Below are positions 26,229 through 34,799 of a stretch of DNA of 64,000 nt, one piece after another (within the stretch, counting starts at the first letter, position 1; each line of letters starts with the position of its first letter). The DNA is from Bradyrhizobium sp. LHD-71 (GTDB lineage: Bacteria; Pseudomonadota; Alphaproteobacteria; Rhizobiales; Xanthobacteraceae), in NCBI RefSeq assembly GCF_031157255.1, contig NZ_JAVIFX010000029.1:49117-113116 (forward strand), in the 5' to 3' direction. Both the position numbers and the translations under genes were made by a program. Under the pieces are notes generated by a model. The model made no database searches. It was given only the letters and a program-made list of their open reading frames with translations, and had not been told where the DNA came from.

Positions 26229-28268
26229 TTGGCGCAGGGAAAGCAACCGCATCTGTTCATCTGCAGTTGCGAGAAGAGCATGCCGCTCGACGCGCAGACG
26301 ATCAGCCGCGCGTGTTCCGCCCATCTCACGCTGGCGAACCAGTTGTGTGGCACCGATCTCACGCAATTCAAAGCAGCGCTCACACCCGACAGCAAGATCA
26401 CGATCGCGTGTACACAGGAAGCGCCGCTGTTCAGCGAGGTCGCCGAAGAGCTGGCGCGGCCAACGCCGACCTTCGTCAACGTCCGCGAGACCGCTGGCTG
26501 GTCGAGCGATGCAGAGGCAGCCGGACCCAAGATGGCGGCGCTGATTGCGGCTGCGGCCGAAGAGATGCCGCCGGTCGCCCTGGTAACGCTCGAGAGCAAC
26601 GGCGTCGTTCTCATCTATGGGCGCGACGAGGTTGCCGTCGAAGCAGCGGAACGTCTCGCCGACCGGTTGGACATCACCGTGCTGCTGACGACGCCCGGCG
26701 ATATAACACCGCGCCGCGTCAATCAGTTTCCGGTGTTGAAAGGCACCGTGCGTAACGCGCGCGGCTTCCTCGGCAAGTTCGAGCTTGCGATCGACGGCTA
26801 CGCGATCCCGCAACCGTCCTCGCGCGCGAAGCTGATGTTCGGGCCGTCCCGCGACGGCGTGACATCCACCTGCGATCTCATTCTTGATCTGAGCGGCAGC
26901 CAGCCGATGTTTCCGGCGCATGACCTGCGGTCGGGCTACCTGCGCGCCGATCCGGCGGACTGCGCCGGCGTCGAACGCGCCATTGCGGATGCCGCCAATC
27001 TGGTCGGCACCTTCGACAAGCCGCGCTTCATCCATTTCGACGAATCACTCTGCGCGCATTCGCGCTCGAATATCACCGGTTGCACGCGCTGCCTCGACCT
27101 GTGTCCGACCGGCGCTATCACGCCGAACGGCGACAGCGTCGCCATCGACCCGCAGATCTGCGCGGGCTGCGGCGCCTGCGCATCCGCCTGCCCGACAGGC
27201 GCCGCCGCCTACGCGCTACCGTCGGCAGACGCCCTGATGCGCCGTCTGCGGACGCTGCTTCAAACCTATCGCAACGCAGGCGGCAGCAACCCGGTGGTTC
27301 TGTTTCACGACAGCGTCCATGGTGAAGCGCTGATCGACGCGCTCGCACGCTTCGGCGACGGCCTTCCCGCCAACGTGCTTCCCATGCTCGTCAATGAGGT
27401 GACGCAGCTTGGGCCCGAGACGCTCGCCGCGGTATTTGCCGATGGCGGCGCCGGCGCAGCGTTGCTGACGCGCGCAAAGCCGAAGCATGACATCGCGGGC
27501 TTGAGGCGAGCTGCGGAATTGACGGAGACGATTGTGACGGCGCTCGGCTATGGCGCCGGCGTCGTACGCATCATCGAGACCGACGATCCGGACCAGTTGC
27601 GCGTAGCGCTCGATGCGGCGCCGGCCGGCAGCGCAACCGAAAGGCCTGCGAGCTTCGTCCCGCGCGGCGCCAAGCGCGGCGTGCTCGAGACGACGTATCG
27701 CGAACTGCATCGGGCTGCACCCGCACCGGTCGACGTCGTTCCGCTCGCCGCCGGCGCGCCGTTCGGCGGCGTAAAGCTCGATGTCGAAGGCTGCACGCTC
27801 TGCCAGGCGTGTGTCACCGCCTGCCCGACCGGCGCACTCGGCGACAACCCCGACCGCGCGATGCTGCGCTTCACCGAGAGCCTCTGCGTGCAATGCGGCC
27901 TCTGCGAGCAGACCTGCCCGGAAGACGTCATCACGCTGCAACCGCGCCTCGATTTCAAGGCATGGAGCGAACCGCCGCGCGTGCTGAAGGAAGAAGAACC
28001 TTTCAACTGCATCACCTGCGGCAAGCCGTTCGGCACGAAGAGCTCGATCGAGCGCGTGCTCGGCAAGCTCGGTGAGAAGCACTGGATGTTCCAGGGCGCA
28101 AATGCGCGGCGGCTGGACGTCATCAAGATGTGCGCGGATTGCCGCGTGGAAGCTGTGGTCAACGAGAGCTTTGATCCGCACGCCGCGCCGCAGCGTCCGC
28201 CGGTCATGACGACGGACGACTACCTGCTTGCGCGTAAACAGAAGAAAGACGATCCGATCGGATCGTAG
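26229..28268 (+). CDS. Large iron-sulfur protein of the FDH accessory cluster (two dicluster ferredoxin domains)
   Basis: 679 aa from a TTG start at 26229, nine bases after GGGAG; the next ATG (26280) would cut off the conserved-looking HLFICSCEKS opening. Domains: an N-terminal region of about 280 residues; a ferredoxin domain with Cys285, 288, 292 and Cys311, 314, 317, 321; a middle domain of about 190 residues (VVLFHDSVHGEALIDALARF) reminiscent of MvhD/HdrA-associated domains; a second ferredoxin domain with Cys522, 525, 528, 532 and Cys553, 556, 559, 563; and a C-terminal CxxC...CxxC knuckle (CITCGKPFG and MCADCRVE). It probably moves electrons or clusters in FDH maturation; exact role unknown. 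First gene of the Fe-S/mrp/fdhD/mobA operon. Confidence 0.82.
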   Translation: MAQGKQPHLFICSCEKSMPLDAQTISRACSAHLTLANQLCGTDLTQFKAALTPDSKITIACTQEAPLFSEVAEELARPTPTFVNVRETAGWSSDAEAAGPKMAALIAAAAEEMPPVALVTLESNGVVLIYGRDEVAVEAAERLADRLDITVLLTTPGDITPRRVNQFPVLKGTVRNARGFLGKFELAIDGYAIPQPSSRAKLMFGPSRDGVTSTCDLILDLSGSQPMFPAHDLRSGYLRADPADCAGVERAIADAANLVGTFDKPRFIHFDESLCAHSRSNITGCTRCLDLCPTGAITPNGDSVAIDPQICAGCGACASACPTGAAAYALPSADALMRRLRTLLQTYRNAGGSNPVVLFHDSVHGEALIDALARFGDGLPANVLPMLVNEVTQLGPETLAAVFADGGAGAALLTRAKPKHDIAGLRRAAELTETIVTALGYGAGVVRIIETDDPDQLRVALDAAPAGSATERPASFVPRGAKRGVLETTYRELHRAAPAPVDVVPLAAGAPFGGVKLDVEGCTLCQACVTACPTGALGDNPDRAMLRFTESLCVQCGLCEQTCPEDVITLQPRLDFKAWSEPPRVLKEEEPFNCITCGKPFGTKSSIERVLGKLGEKHWMFQGANARRLDVIKMCADCRVEAVVNESFDPHAAPQRPPVMTTDDYLLARKQKKDDPIGS

Positions 28269-28289
28269 CGCCTATCTCGGAGACCTTTG

Positions 28290-29135
28290 TTGTCTGTCAC
28301 CCACCCGCATCCAACGCCGCAGGCGACCTCGCGCGCGCCGGGCATTCCCGGCATCAAGCACGTGATCGCAGTTGCGTCGGGTAAAGGCGGCGTCGGCAAA
28401 TCGACGACTGCGTGCAATCTGGCGCTCGGGTTCGCTGCGCTGGGTCACAAGACCGGCATTCTCGATGCTGACGTCTACGGCCCATCGCAGCCAAAACTGT
28501 TCGGCCTGCGCGGGAAGCCACGCATGACTGCCGAGCGCAAGCTGGAGCCGATGGAGCGCTTCGGCGTCAAGGTGATGTCGGTCGGCTTCCTCGTCGACGA
28601 AGACCTTGCGATGATCTGGCGGGGACCGATGGTGATGTCGGCGATCACGCAGATGCTGCGCGAGGTCGCCTGGGGCGAACTGGACGTGCTCGTGGTCGAT
28701 CTGCCGCCCGGCACCGGTGACGCGCAGCTTACGATGGCGCAGCAGACGCCGTTGACCGGTGCGATCATCGTCTCCACGCCGCAGGACCTGGCGCTGCTCG
28801 ATGCGCGGCGCGGCATCGCCATGTTCCGCAGGGTCAATGTGCCCCTGCTCGGCTTGATCGAGAACATGTCGAACTTCTGTTGCCCGGCCTGCAACCGCGT
28901 GACGGCAATCTTCGGCCATGGCGGCGCGCGAGGTGAGGCGAAAAAGGTAGGCATTCCCTTCCTCGGCGAGATTCCGCTCACCATGCAGCTGCGCGAAACC
29001 TCGGACGACGGACGCCCCGTGGTCGCGACCGAACCTGACGGGGTGCACGCCAGGCACTATATAGACATCGCGCGCAGCGTCTGGTCCGGCATCGGCGCGG
29101 CCGGTCGGCCCGCGCCGCGCATCATCATCGAGTAG
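28290..29135 (+). CDS. Mrp/NBP35-family Fe-S carrier ATPase
   Basis: 281 aa. Deviant Walker A GKGGVGKST near residue 31, DADVYGPSQPKLFG, DLPPGTGDAQL and the CPAC cluster-binding motif (NFCCPACNR). Binds and transfers 4Fe-4S clusters. It lacks the N-terminal MIP18/DUF59 domain of long Mrp proteins and the C-terminal DUF971 of HCF101. TTG start: two adjacent TTG codons (28287 and 28290) are possible; the second has better spacing (7 bases) from GGAG at 28279-28282. Lies 21 bases after the large Fe-S protein and just before fdhD, so likely supplies clusters to FDH. Confidence 0.86.
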   Translation: MSVTHPHPTPQATSRAPGIPGIKHVIAVASGKGGVGKSTTACNLALGFAALGHKTGILDADVYGPSQPKLFGLRGKPRMTAERKLEPMERFGVKVMSVGFLVDEDLAMIWRGPMVMSAITQMLREVAWGELDVLVVDLPPGTGDAQLTMAQQTPLTGAIIVSTPQDLALLDARRGIAMFRRVNVPLLGLIENMSNFCCPACNRVTAIFGHGGARGEAKKVGIPFLGEIPLTMQLRETSDDGRPVVATEPDGVHARHYIDIARSVWSGIGAAGRPAPRIIIE

Positions 29136-29153
29136 GCCATGGAGAGTGAAACC

Positions 29154-30056
29154 ATGGACGAGCGAACCCCGACTTCGCGGCCAGGCAAGTTGCCGCACGT
29201 GATGCCCGCGCCTTCGAACCCGCGGCTGACCGAAGCCGTGAGCGGGATCGACCAGGCCGGCGCGCACACCGAGATCAGAGTGCCGGTCGAGCGTGCGCTG
29301 ACGCTTTATCTGAATTCGCAGGAGATCGTCACGATGATGACGATCAACGACTATCCGGAATATCTCGCCCTCGGCTACCTGCTCAACCAGAACATGCTGC
29401 GCACCGACGACGTCGTGACGGAAGTGGTCTACGACGACGATCTCCAGGTCGTGGTCGTCTACACCGAACGCGGCACGAATTTCGAGGAGAAGCTAAAGAA
29501 AAAGACGCTCACTTCCGGCTGTGCGCAGGGCACCGCCTTCGGCGATCTGATGGAGGCTATCGAAGGCGTCACCCTGCCGGATGCGGAGCTGCGCACGTCC
29601 TGGCTCTACCAAATGACCCATGCGATCAACACCACGCCATCGCTCTATCTCGAGGCGGGCGCGATCCACGGTTGCGTATTGTGCGAAAAGGGCGTGCCGG
29701 TCTGCTATATGGAGGACGTCGGGCGGCACAATGCGGTCGACAAGATCGCGGGCTGGGCCTTTCGGCACAACGTCAATGTCGCTGACAAGATCATGTACAC
29801 GACCGGGCGGCTCACCTCGGAGATGGTGATCAAGACTGTGCGGATGGGTATTCCTATTCTCGTGTCGCGCTCCGGCTTTACGTCCTGGGGCGTTGAGCTT
29901 GCGCGCCAGGTGGGGCTTACCTTGATCGGTCGCGCGCGCGGGAAGCGTTTCATTGCACTGTCTGGCGAAGGGCGGATCGTGTTCGACCAGAACCTCGATT
30001 ACGTCGAGGAGGAATCGATGCGCTTCAAGCGCAAGGGCGGCCGCGATGACGATTGA
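29154..30056 (+). CDS. fdhD: Formate dehydrogenase accessory sulfurtransferase FdhD
   Basis: 300 aa. FdhD transfers sulfur from cysteine desulfurase to the metal of bis-MGD, making FDH active. Family motifs: [24 protein letters not shown], the loop [38 protein letters not shown] and [13 protein letters not shown]. The catalytic loop has a single cysteine (Cys123), where E. coli FdhD has a CGVCG pair. The start at 29154 is preferred for GGAGAG seven bases ahead; ATG at 29139 is an alternative. Overlaps mobA by 11 bases. Confidence 0.92.
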   Translation: MDERTPTSRPGKLPHVMPAPSNPRLTEAVSGIDQAGAHTEIRVPVERALTLYLNSQEIVTMMTINDYPEYLALGYLLNQNMLRTDDVVTEVVYDDDLQVVVVYTERGTNFEEKLKKKTLTSGCAQGTAFGDLMEAIEGVTLPDAELRTSWLYQMTHAINTTPSLYLEAGAIHGCVLCEKGVPVCYMEDVGRHNAVDKIAGWAFRHNVNVADKIMYTTGRLTSEMVIKTVRMGIPILVSRSGFTSWGVELARQVGLTLIGRARGKRFIALSGEGRIVFDQNLDYVEEESMRFKRKGGRDDD

Positions 30057-30672
30057 GCGGCCCGAGACGATCGGAGTTTTGCTGGCAGGCGGCCTGGCGC
30101 GAAGGATGGGCGGTGGCGACAAGCCGCTGCGGACAATCGGCGGCCGCACGATCCTCGATCACGTGATCGCGCGGCTCAAGCCACAATGCGATGGGCTGAT
30201 TCTCAATGCCAACGGCGATCCGGCACGTTTCGCCGCCTTCGGCTTGCCAGTGGTCGCCGATACGGTGGAAGGTTTTGCTGGACCGCTTGCCGGCATACTT
30301 GCAGCTCTGGACTGGACCGCTGCACAGCGCCCCCACATCGCATGGGTGCTGAGTGCGGCAACCGACTGCCCCTTCCTGCCACACGATCTGGTGGCGCGGC
30401 TGCATCGGGCACGGCAGGATGCGGGTGCGCAGCTTGCTGTCGCCGCCTCCGACGGGCAGGTGCATCCGGTTATCGGCCTCTGGAATGTGGGCCTGCGCGA
30501 GGAATTGCGTCGTGCCCTGGTGGTGGAAGACGTCCGTAAGATCGACCGCTGGACCGCGCGCTATCCGCTGGCGACCGTGATGTGGCCGGTCGAGCCGGTC
30601 GATCCATTCTTCAATGCCAATACGGTCGAGGATGTCGCCGAGGCCGAACGACTGGCGGCGCTGGCGCTTTAA
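30046..30672 (+). CDS. mobA: Molybdenum cofactor guanylyltransferase MobA
   Basis: 208 aa. Adds GMP to molybdopterin to form MGD. Signature [17 protein letters not shown] near residues 9-25, [11 protein letters not shown] and the [10 protein letters not shown]-terminal motif. Together with MobB, MoeA and FdhD in the same island it completes cofactor supply for the FDH. Starts inside the end of fdhD in another frame, implying coupling. It converges on the MoeA-fusion gene across a strong inverted repeat. Confidence 0.93.
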   Translation: MTIERPETIGVLLAGGLARRMGGGDKPLRTIGGRTILDHVIARLKPQCDGLILNANGDPARFAAFGLPVVADTVEGFAGPLAGILAALDWTAAQRPHIAWVLSAATDCPFLPHDLVARLHRARQDAGAQLAVAASDGQVHPVIGLWNVGLREELRRALVVEDVRKIDRWTARYPLATVMWPVEPVDPFFNANTVEDVAEAERLAALAL

Positions 30673-30694
30673 AGCTTCGTCATTGCGAGCGTAC

Positions 30695-30780
30695 CTGTAG
30701 CCCGGATGAGCGAAGCGATATCCGGGGCTGACTCTGCAGCAGGTCCCACCCGGATGTCGCTTCGCTCATCCGGGCTACAG
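30695..30780. terminator. Long palindromic repeat between convergent genes, probable bidirectional terminator
   Basis: Arms of 32 bases (30695-30726 and 30749-30780) pair at 31 positions around a 22-base loop. Core: GTAGCCCGGATGAGCGAAGC. The same GGATG...GCG...ATCCGGG design occurs at 47238-47263. It fills most of the 112-base gap between mobA and the convergent MoeA-fusion gene, whose stop codon starts four bases further. Both a repeat-family element and a stem strong enough to stop RNA polymerase. Confidence 0.65.
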
Positions 30781-30784
30781 CTTT

Positions 30785-32743
30785 TTAAGCCGGCCTGAAC
30801 CCCGCCTGTTCCAATGCTTTCCGATTCTCCTTCGACTGCAGTGCCGCCAGAAAAGCCTCGACCGCCGGCCGGGCGCGACGTGCGCTCACGAGGGCGAAGT
30901 CATAGTGCTCTTCCGCGAACGGAATGAAGCCGAGGCCGTTCGCATCTGCGACCGGGGCGATGGTCATGCCCCAGTCGGCGCGATGCTGTGCGACGGCGGC
31001 GGCGACCGCATTGTGCGACCGCGGCTGATTCCAGTAGCCGTCCGGTCGCGCGCCGCCGAGCAGGCGATCGATCAGGATGCGTGTGCCGGCTCCCTGATTG
31101 CGGTTGACCATCAGGCACGACGGAATCGTCAGCGCCGCCTGCACGGCTTCCTCCGCACCAAGGCCTTCGAACCGCGCATCGCTTTTGCGAAACACAATTC
31201 CCTGCATGCGCCGCCAACCCGGCACGAGTTCGAGCCCGTCGACGAGATACGGCGCGTTGTAGGTTCCTGATGCTTCATCGAGCAGATGGATCGGCGCCAG
31301 ATCGCATTCGCCACGCCGCGCAGCCGCAAGCCCGCCGAGGCTGCCGACTGCGATCGCTCGCACCGACAATCCGTCGCGCGCCAGATCGCCGGTCACGATA
31401 TCAAGCCCGGTACAGTGACTACCGACGATGACAAGATCGGGAGCGCGGACATGCGGCGTGAACAGCGTCACCTGCGTTTCGCTGCCCGCCGGCATCTGAT
31501 CGGCGAGCGCATCGATCCTCAGGAAACCGTCGGCCTGTGCGAATGAGGTGATCGCGCCCGATCCCTTTGCCGAAGGATAGGCGATCAGCCCCTCGTCGCC
31601 TTCGACCAGCGATGCCATGACGAACTCGGCGCGGCCAGGTTCGGAGGCAATGCGTACTGGCACCTTCGCAGCAACATGCGCGTCCGCCCGCGGCGGCAGG
31701 CCGGCAAGCCGTCGCAGCACCGGCACGATCATGTCATGAAACGTGAACATCGCCGAGGTGGGAAACCCTGGCAGGATGATCACGGGTTTGCCGTCGCATA
31801 CCGCAAGGCACAGTGGCTTGCCGGGCTTCAGTGCCACACCATGTGCGACGATACCGGGCCGCCCCAGCCGCGCGACGATACGATGGCAGACATCACCTTC
31901 GCCCTTCGACGTGCCGCCCGACATCACCACCATATCGAACTTGTCAACGGCGTCGCGAATGACCCTCTCCAGCGTCGCCTCGTCGTCGGCGAACGCGCCG
32001 AGAAACGACGCGTCGCCGCCGTTCTCGGCGATCGCCGCGGTGACGATGGCGCCATTGGTGTCGTAGATCGCCGCAGGTCGCAGCGCTTCGCCAGGCTGAA
32101 CCAGTTCGTCGCCCGTGGAGATGACTGCGACACGCGGCTTAACGACAACCCTCACGCGCGCAATCCCGGACGCAGCCAGCATGCCGATTTCGCGTGAGCC
32201 GATCACAGTGCCTGCACGGAGCAACGCTTCGCCGCGTGCGATATCAGATCCCGCGTAGGAAACGAACTGGCCGGGCGTTGCGGCGCGGCGAACGTCTATT
32301 GCCCCGTCGCCCGCAGGTTCGCTGTGCTCGACCATCACCACTGCATCGGCGCCGCGCGGCAGCGGCCCGCCGGTCGCAATCGGCGTCGCCGTCCCCTGCG
32401 TCACGGACAGCTTCGGCGCAGTGCCGCAGGCGATCGTCTCGCCGTTCAACGACAGCCGCACGGCTAGGGCCTCGCTTGCAGACGCAAGATCGGCCGAGCG
32501 CACTGCAAAGCCATCGACATTGGACCGGTCGAACGGCGGCACATCGACGGCGGCCGTCACATCCGTCGCCAGCGCCAATCCGAGCGCAGCGCCGAGCACA
32601 CGCTCTTCACTCGCAAGCGCACGCGGAAACAGCGCAGCTTCGAACCGCGCCATCGCCTCCTCGCGCGACAGGATGGTCAGGAACTGCTCCTGCGCGGCGG
32701 CGTGACCCGAGGCCGCACGCGGTTGTGTCGTCTCAGCGCTCAT
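30785..32743 (-). CDS. MoeA-type molybdopterin protein fused to a periplasmic-binding-protein-like domain
   Basis: 652 aa. Residues about 20-420 are a MoeA domain (VPPFDRSNVDGFAVR, ATGGPLPRGADAVVM, MSGGTSKGEGDVCHRI, LPGFPTSAMFTFHDM). Residues about 430-652 are a PBP-like domain of the COG1910 type (VGSHCTGLDIVTGDL, CDLAPIHLLD, NRNQGAGTRILID, AAAVAQHRADWGMTI). There is no signal peptide, so the binding domain is cytoplasmic and could sense molybdate, tungstate or a cofactor precursor. Last gene of the tup operon, 10 bases after the second MoeA-like gene. MoeA-PBP fusions are known in databases but their ligand is not established to my knowledge. Confidence 0.84.
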   Translation of the reverse strand: MSAETTQPRAASGHAAAQEQFLTILSREEAMARFEAALFPRALASEERVLGAALGLALATDVTAAVDVPPFDRSNVDGFAVRSADLASASEALAVRLSLNGETIACGTAPKLSVTQGTATPIATGGPLPRGADAVVMVEHSEPAGDGAIDVRRAATPGQFVSYAGSDIARGEALLRAGTVIGSREIGMLAASGIARVRVVVKPRVAVISTGDELVQPGEALRPAAIYDTNGAIVTAAIAENGGDASFLGAFADDEATLERVIRDAVDKFDMVVMSGGTSKGEGDVCHRIVARLGRPGIVAHGVALKPGKPLCLAVCDGKPVIILPGFPTSAMFTFHDMIVPVLRRLAGLPPRADAHVAAKVPVRIASEPGRAEFVMASLVEGDEGLIAYPSAKGSGAITSFAQADGFLRIDALADQMPAGSETQVTLFTPHVRAPDLVIVGSHCTGLDIVTGDLARDGLSVRAIAVGSLGGLAAARRGECDLAPIHLLDEASGTYNAPYLVDGLELVPGWRRMQGIVFRKSDARFEGLGAEEAVQAALTIPSCLMVNRNQGAGTRILIDRLLGGARPDGYWNQPRSHNAVAAAVAQHRADWGMTIAPVADANGLGFIPFAEEHYDFALVSARRARPAVEAFLAALQSKENRKALEQAGFRPA

Positions 32744-32752
32744 GCAATGTCC

Positions 32753-33949
32753 TTAAAGCGGCAGCGCACCGATATGTGCGCCAGCCGCGTATCCCTCGCT
32801 CTCTGCCGGTACAATCAGCCAAGCATCGGCTGTGGCGATTTGCTGGAGCGGCAGGTCGCCAGTTGCAAGCGGTCGCCAGTCTCCGTCAACGGCCTTCAGC
32901 AGAACAAGTTCAGAAAAGCCGATCGCCGATGCGATCTTGCGCGCGAGCGGGCGGACGATCGGATGCCGCAACATCCGCATCGTCAGCCGGTCGAGCACCG
33001 GCTGTGCCAGCCCCAGCCAGGCCGCAAGCGCATGAGACGGTGTGCCGGGGATGACAATTACAGGTGTCGGCCCGATCCGGCCGACGGCCGCCGTGCGGCC
33101 AGGTCTCAGGGCGAGTCCGTGCGCGACGACGTCGCCCCGTGCGGCCAGAGCCGCGACCGCGGCATCGTTGCGCCCGACGCCGCTGCCGCCGACAATCAGC
33201 AGCAGATCGCACGCATCGCCACCAATGGCGGACGCGATTGATTGCGCATCGCGCGCGTCAGCTTTCGCCAACATCACCCGTGCGCCGGCCTCGCGCGCCG
33301 ACGCCGCGATGAACTCGGCGGACGTCGAACGTTTGTCGCCCGCGGGCACCTCGAGAACGCGCACGATTGGACGGCGAACCGACAGCCTGTCGCAGCCTGC
33401 GCTGCGCGCGATCATGAGATCGGTTGCACCAATGCGCTGGCCTGCCGCAACGATTCCGCTGCCCTCGGCCATATCCTCTCCTGCGCGGCGCACGCCCTCT
33501 CCGGGTATTGCCTCGGCCAAAGCCTCGAACAGCGGCGCGCTTTGCACGACGGAGTTCTCATCGAGCACGCAGTCGCAATCTGGAGGCAGGCGGTCGCCCG
33601 CTTCGACCCAGACCGGTGCCGTTTGCAGCAACACGGGCGCATAGGACGACGCACCGACGAGATCGTGCGCCCGCATCGCCCACCCGTCGACCATCGCGGT
33701 GTTGTGCGGCGGCAGCGCTGCGCGCTGCAACGCACCCGCAGCGACGGCGCCGACTGCATTCTCGAGCAGGCAGTCGACAGGCGCGACCGCCCGCACGCAC
33801 TCGAGGAGGTTTGCCAGCGCGCTGTCGAGCGAAGTGAGCGCCGCGGTCGGCCGCTGTGGTCCAGTCATACCCGATGGTGGCCCATGGTCCGGGGCGTTAG
33901 CAACCGCGCCAATGGACCTATCCGACAGCGGACGCGTGCTGCCTCTCAT
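32753..33949 (-). CDS. MoeA-like molybdopterin-binding protein
   Basis: 398 aa, divergent MoeA homologue: LPPHNTAMVDGWAMRAHDL at the N-terminus, RAGEDMAEGSGIV, LLLIVGGSGVGRND (replacing the usual TSGGVSxGxxD) and VIPGTPSHALAAWLGL. The catalytic loop differs from the housekeeping enzyme at 14782, so it may handle tungstate or have a regulatory role. Start at 33949 is chosen because its ATG overlaps the tupA stop (ATGA); an internal ATG at 33868 would remove 27 poorly conserved residues. Sits in the tup operon. Confidence 0.76.
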   Translation of the reverse strand: MRGSTRPLSDRSIGAVANAPDHGPPSGMTGPQRPTAALTSLDSALANLLECVRAVAPVDCLLENAVGAVAAGALQRAALPPHNTAMVDGWAMRAHDLVGASSYAPVLLQTAPVWVEAGDRLPPDCDCVLDENSVVQSAPLFEALAEAIPGEGVRRAGEDMAEGSGIVAAGQRIGATDLMIARSAGCDRLSVRRPIVRVLEVPAGDKRSTSAEFIAASAREAGARVMLAKADARDAQSIASAIGGDACDLLLIVGGSGVGRNDAAVAALAARGDVVAHGLALRPGRTAAVGRIGPTPVIVIPGTPSHALAAWLGLAQPVLDRLTMRMLRHPIVRPLARKIASAIGFSELVLLKAVDGDWRPLATGDLPLQQIATADAWLIVPAESEGYAAGAHIGALPL

Positions 33950-34776
33950 GACCCCTTGCGATCGGCATTTGGAAAGAACAGCTGCTTGCCGTTGATCTTG
34001 TAGCTCGCAATCGCCGCCTGGCCCTCGTCCGAGAGCAACCAGTCGATGAAGTTCTGGCCGAGCGCTGCTTTCACTGTCGGATACTTCGCCGGATTTACGA
34101 GGATCACGCCGTACTGGTTGAACAGCCGCCGGTCGCCTTCGACAACGATGACGAGATCGCCGGGGTTCTTGAACGACAGCCAGGTGCCCCGGTCGGAAAC
34201 GACATAGGCGTTGCTGGCGCCGGCAATATTGAGTGCCGCGCCCATACCCTGGCCGATCTCGCGATACCATGGCCCCTTCGCCGCATCGATATCGATGCCG
34301 GCCTGCTTCCACAGCGCCAATTCGGCTGCGTGCGTGCCGGACTTGTCACCGCGCGACACAAACGGCGCCCCTTTCTTCTGAATCGCCTGCAATGCTGCGA
34401 CGATGTCCTTCGATCCCTTGATGCCGGCGGGATCGCCCGCCGGCCCGATCAGCACGAAGTCGTTGTACATGAGATCGAAGCGCTTCACGCCGAAACCGTC
34501 GGCGACGAACTTCTCTTCCTGCGGCTTGGCATGAACGAGCACCACGTCCGCGTCGCCGCGGCGTGCCGTATCGAGTGCCTGGCCGGTGCCTTGCGCGATC
34601 ACCTTCACGTCGATCCCGCTTTTGGCTTTGAACAGCGGCAACAGATGGCCGAACAGGCCGGAGTCCTGCGTCGATGTCGTCGAGGCGACGACGATCGATT
34701 TATCCTGCGCCAGCGCCGGCGGGCTGGACACAATGAGAACGAACAGCGCGAGCGCGACGGATAGACGGTTCAGCAT
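33946..34776 (-). CDS. tupA: Tungstate/molybdate ABC transporter substrate-binding protein TupA
   Basis: 276 aa periplasmic receptor. Signal peptide residues 1-23 (ending AALA-type site before QDK). TupA hallmarks: STTSTQDSG at 32-40 and VSRGDKSGTH, both contacts for the oxyanion in TupA proteins, with GDADVVLVHAK between them. TupA binds tungstate far more tightly than molybdate in characterised cases; that selectivity is not provable here. Follows tupC by 23 bases; its stop overlaps the MoeA-like gene. Confidence 0.88.
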   Translation of the reverse strand: MLNRLSVALALFVLIVSSPPALAQDKSIVVASTTSTQDSGLFGHLLPLFKAKSGIDVKVIAQGTGQALDTARRGDADVVLVHAKPQEEKFVADGFGVKRFDLMYNDFVLIGPAGDPAGIKGSKDIVAALQAIQKKGAPFVSRGDKSGTHAAELALWKQAGIDIDAAKGPWYREIGQGMGAALNIAGASNAYVVSDRGTWLSFKNPGDLVIVVEGDRRLFNQYGVILVNPAKYPTVKAALGQNFIDWLLSDEGQAAIASYKINGKQLFFPNADRKGS

Positions 34777-34799
34777 GGGCGACGCTCCTGTAGCGAAAA

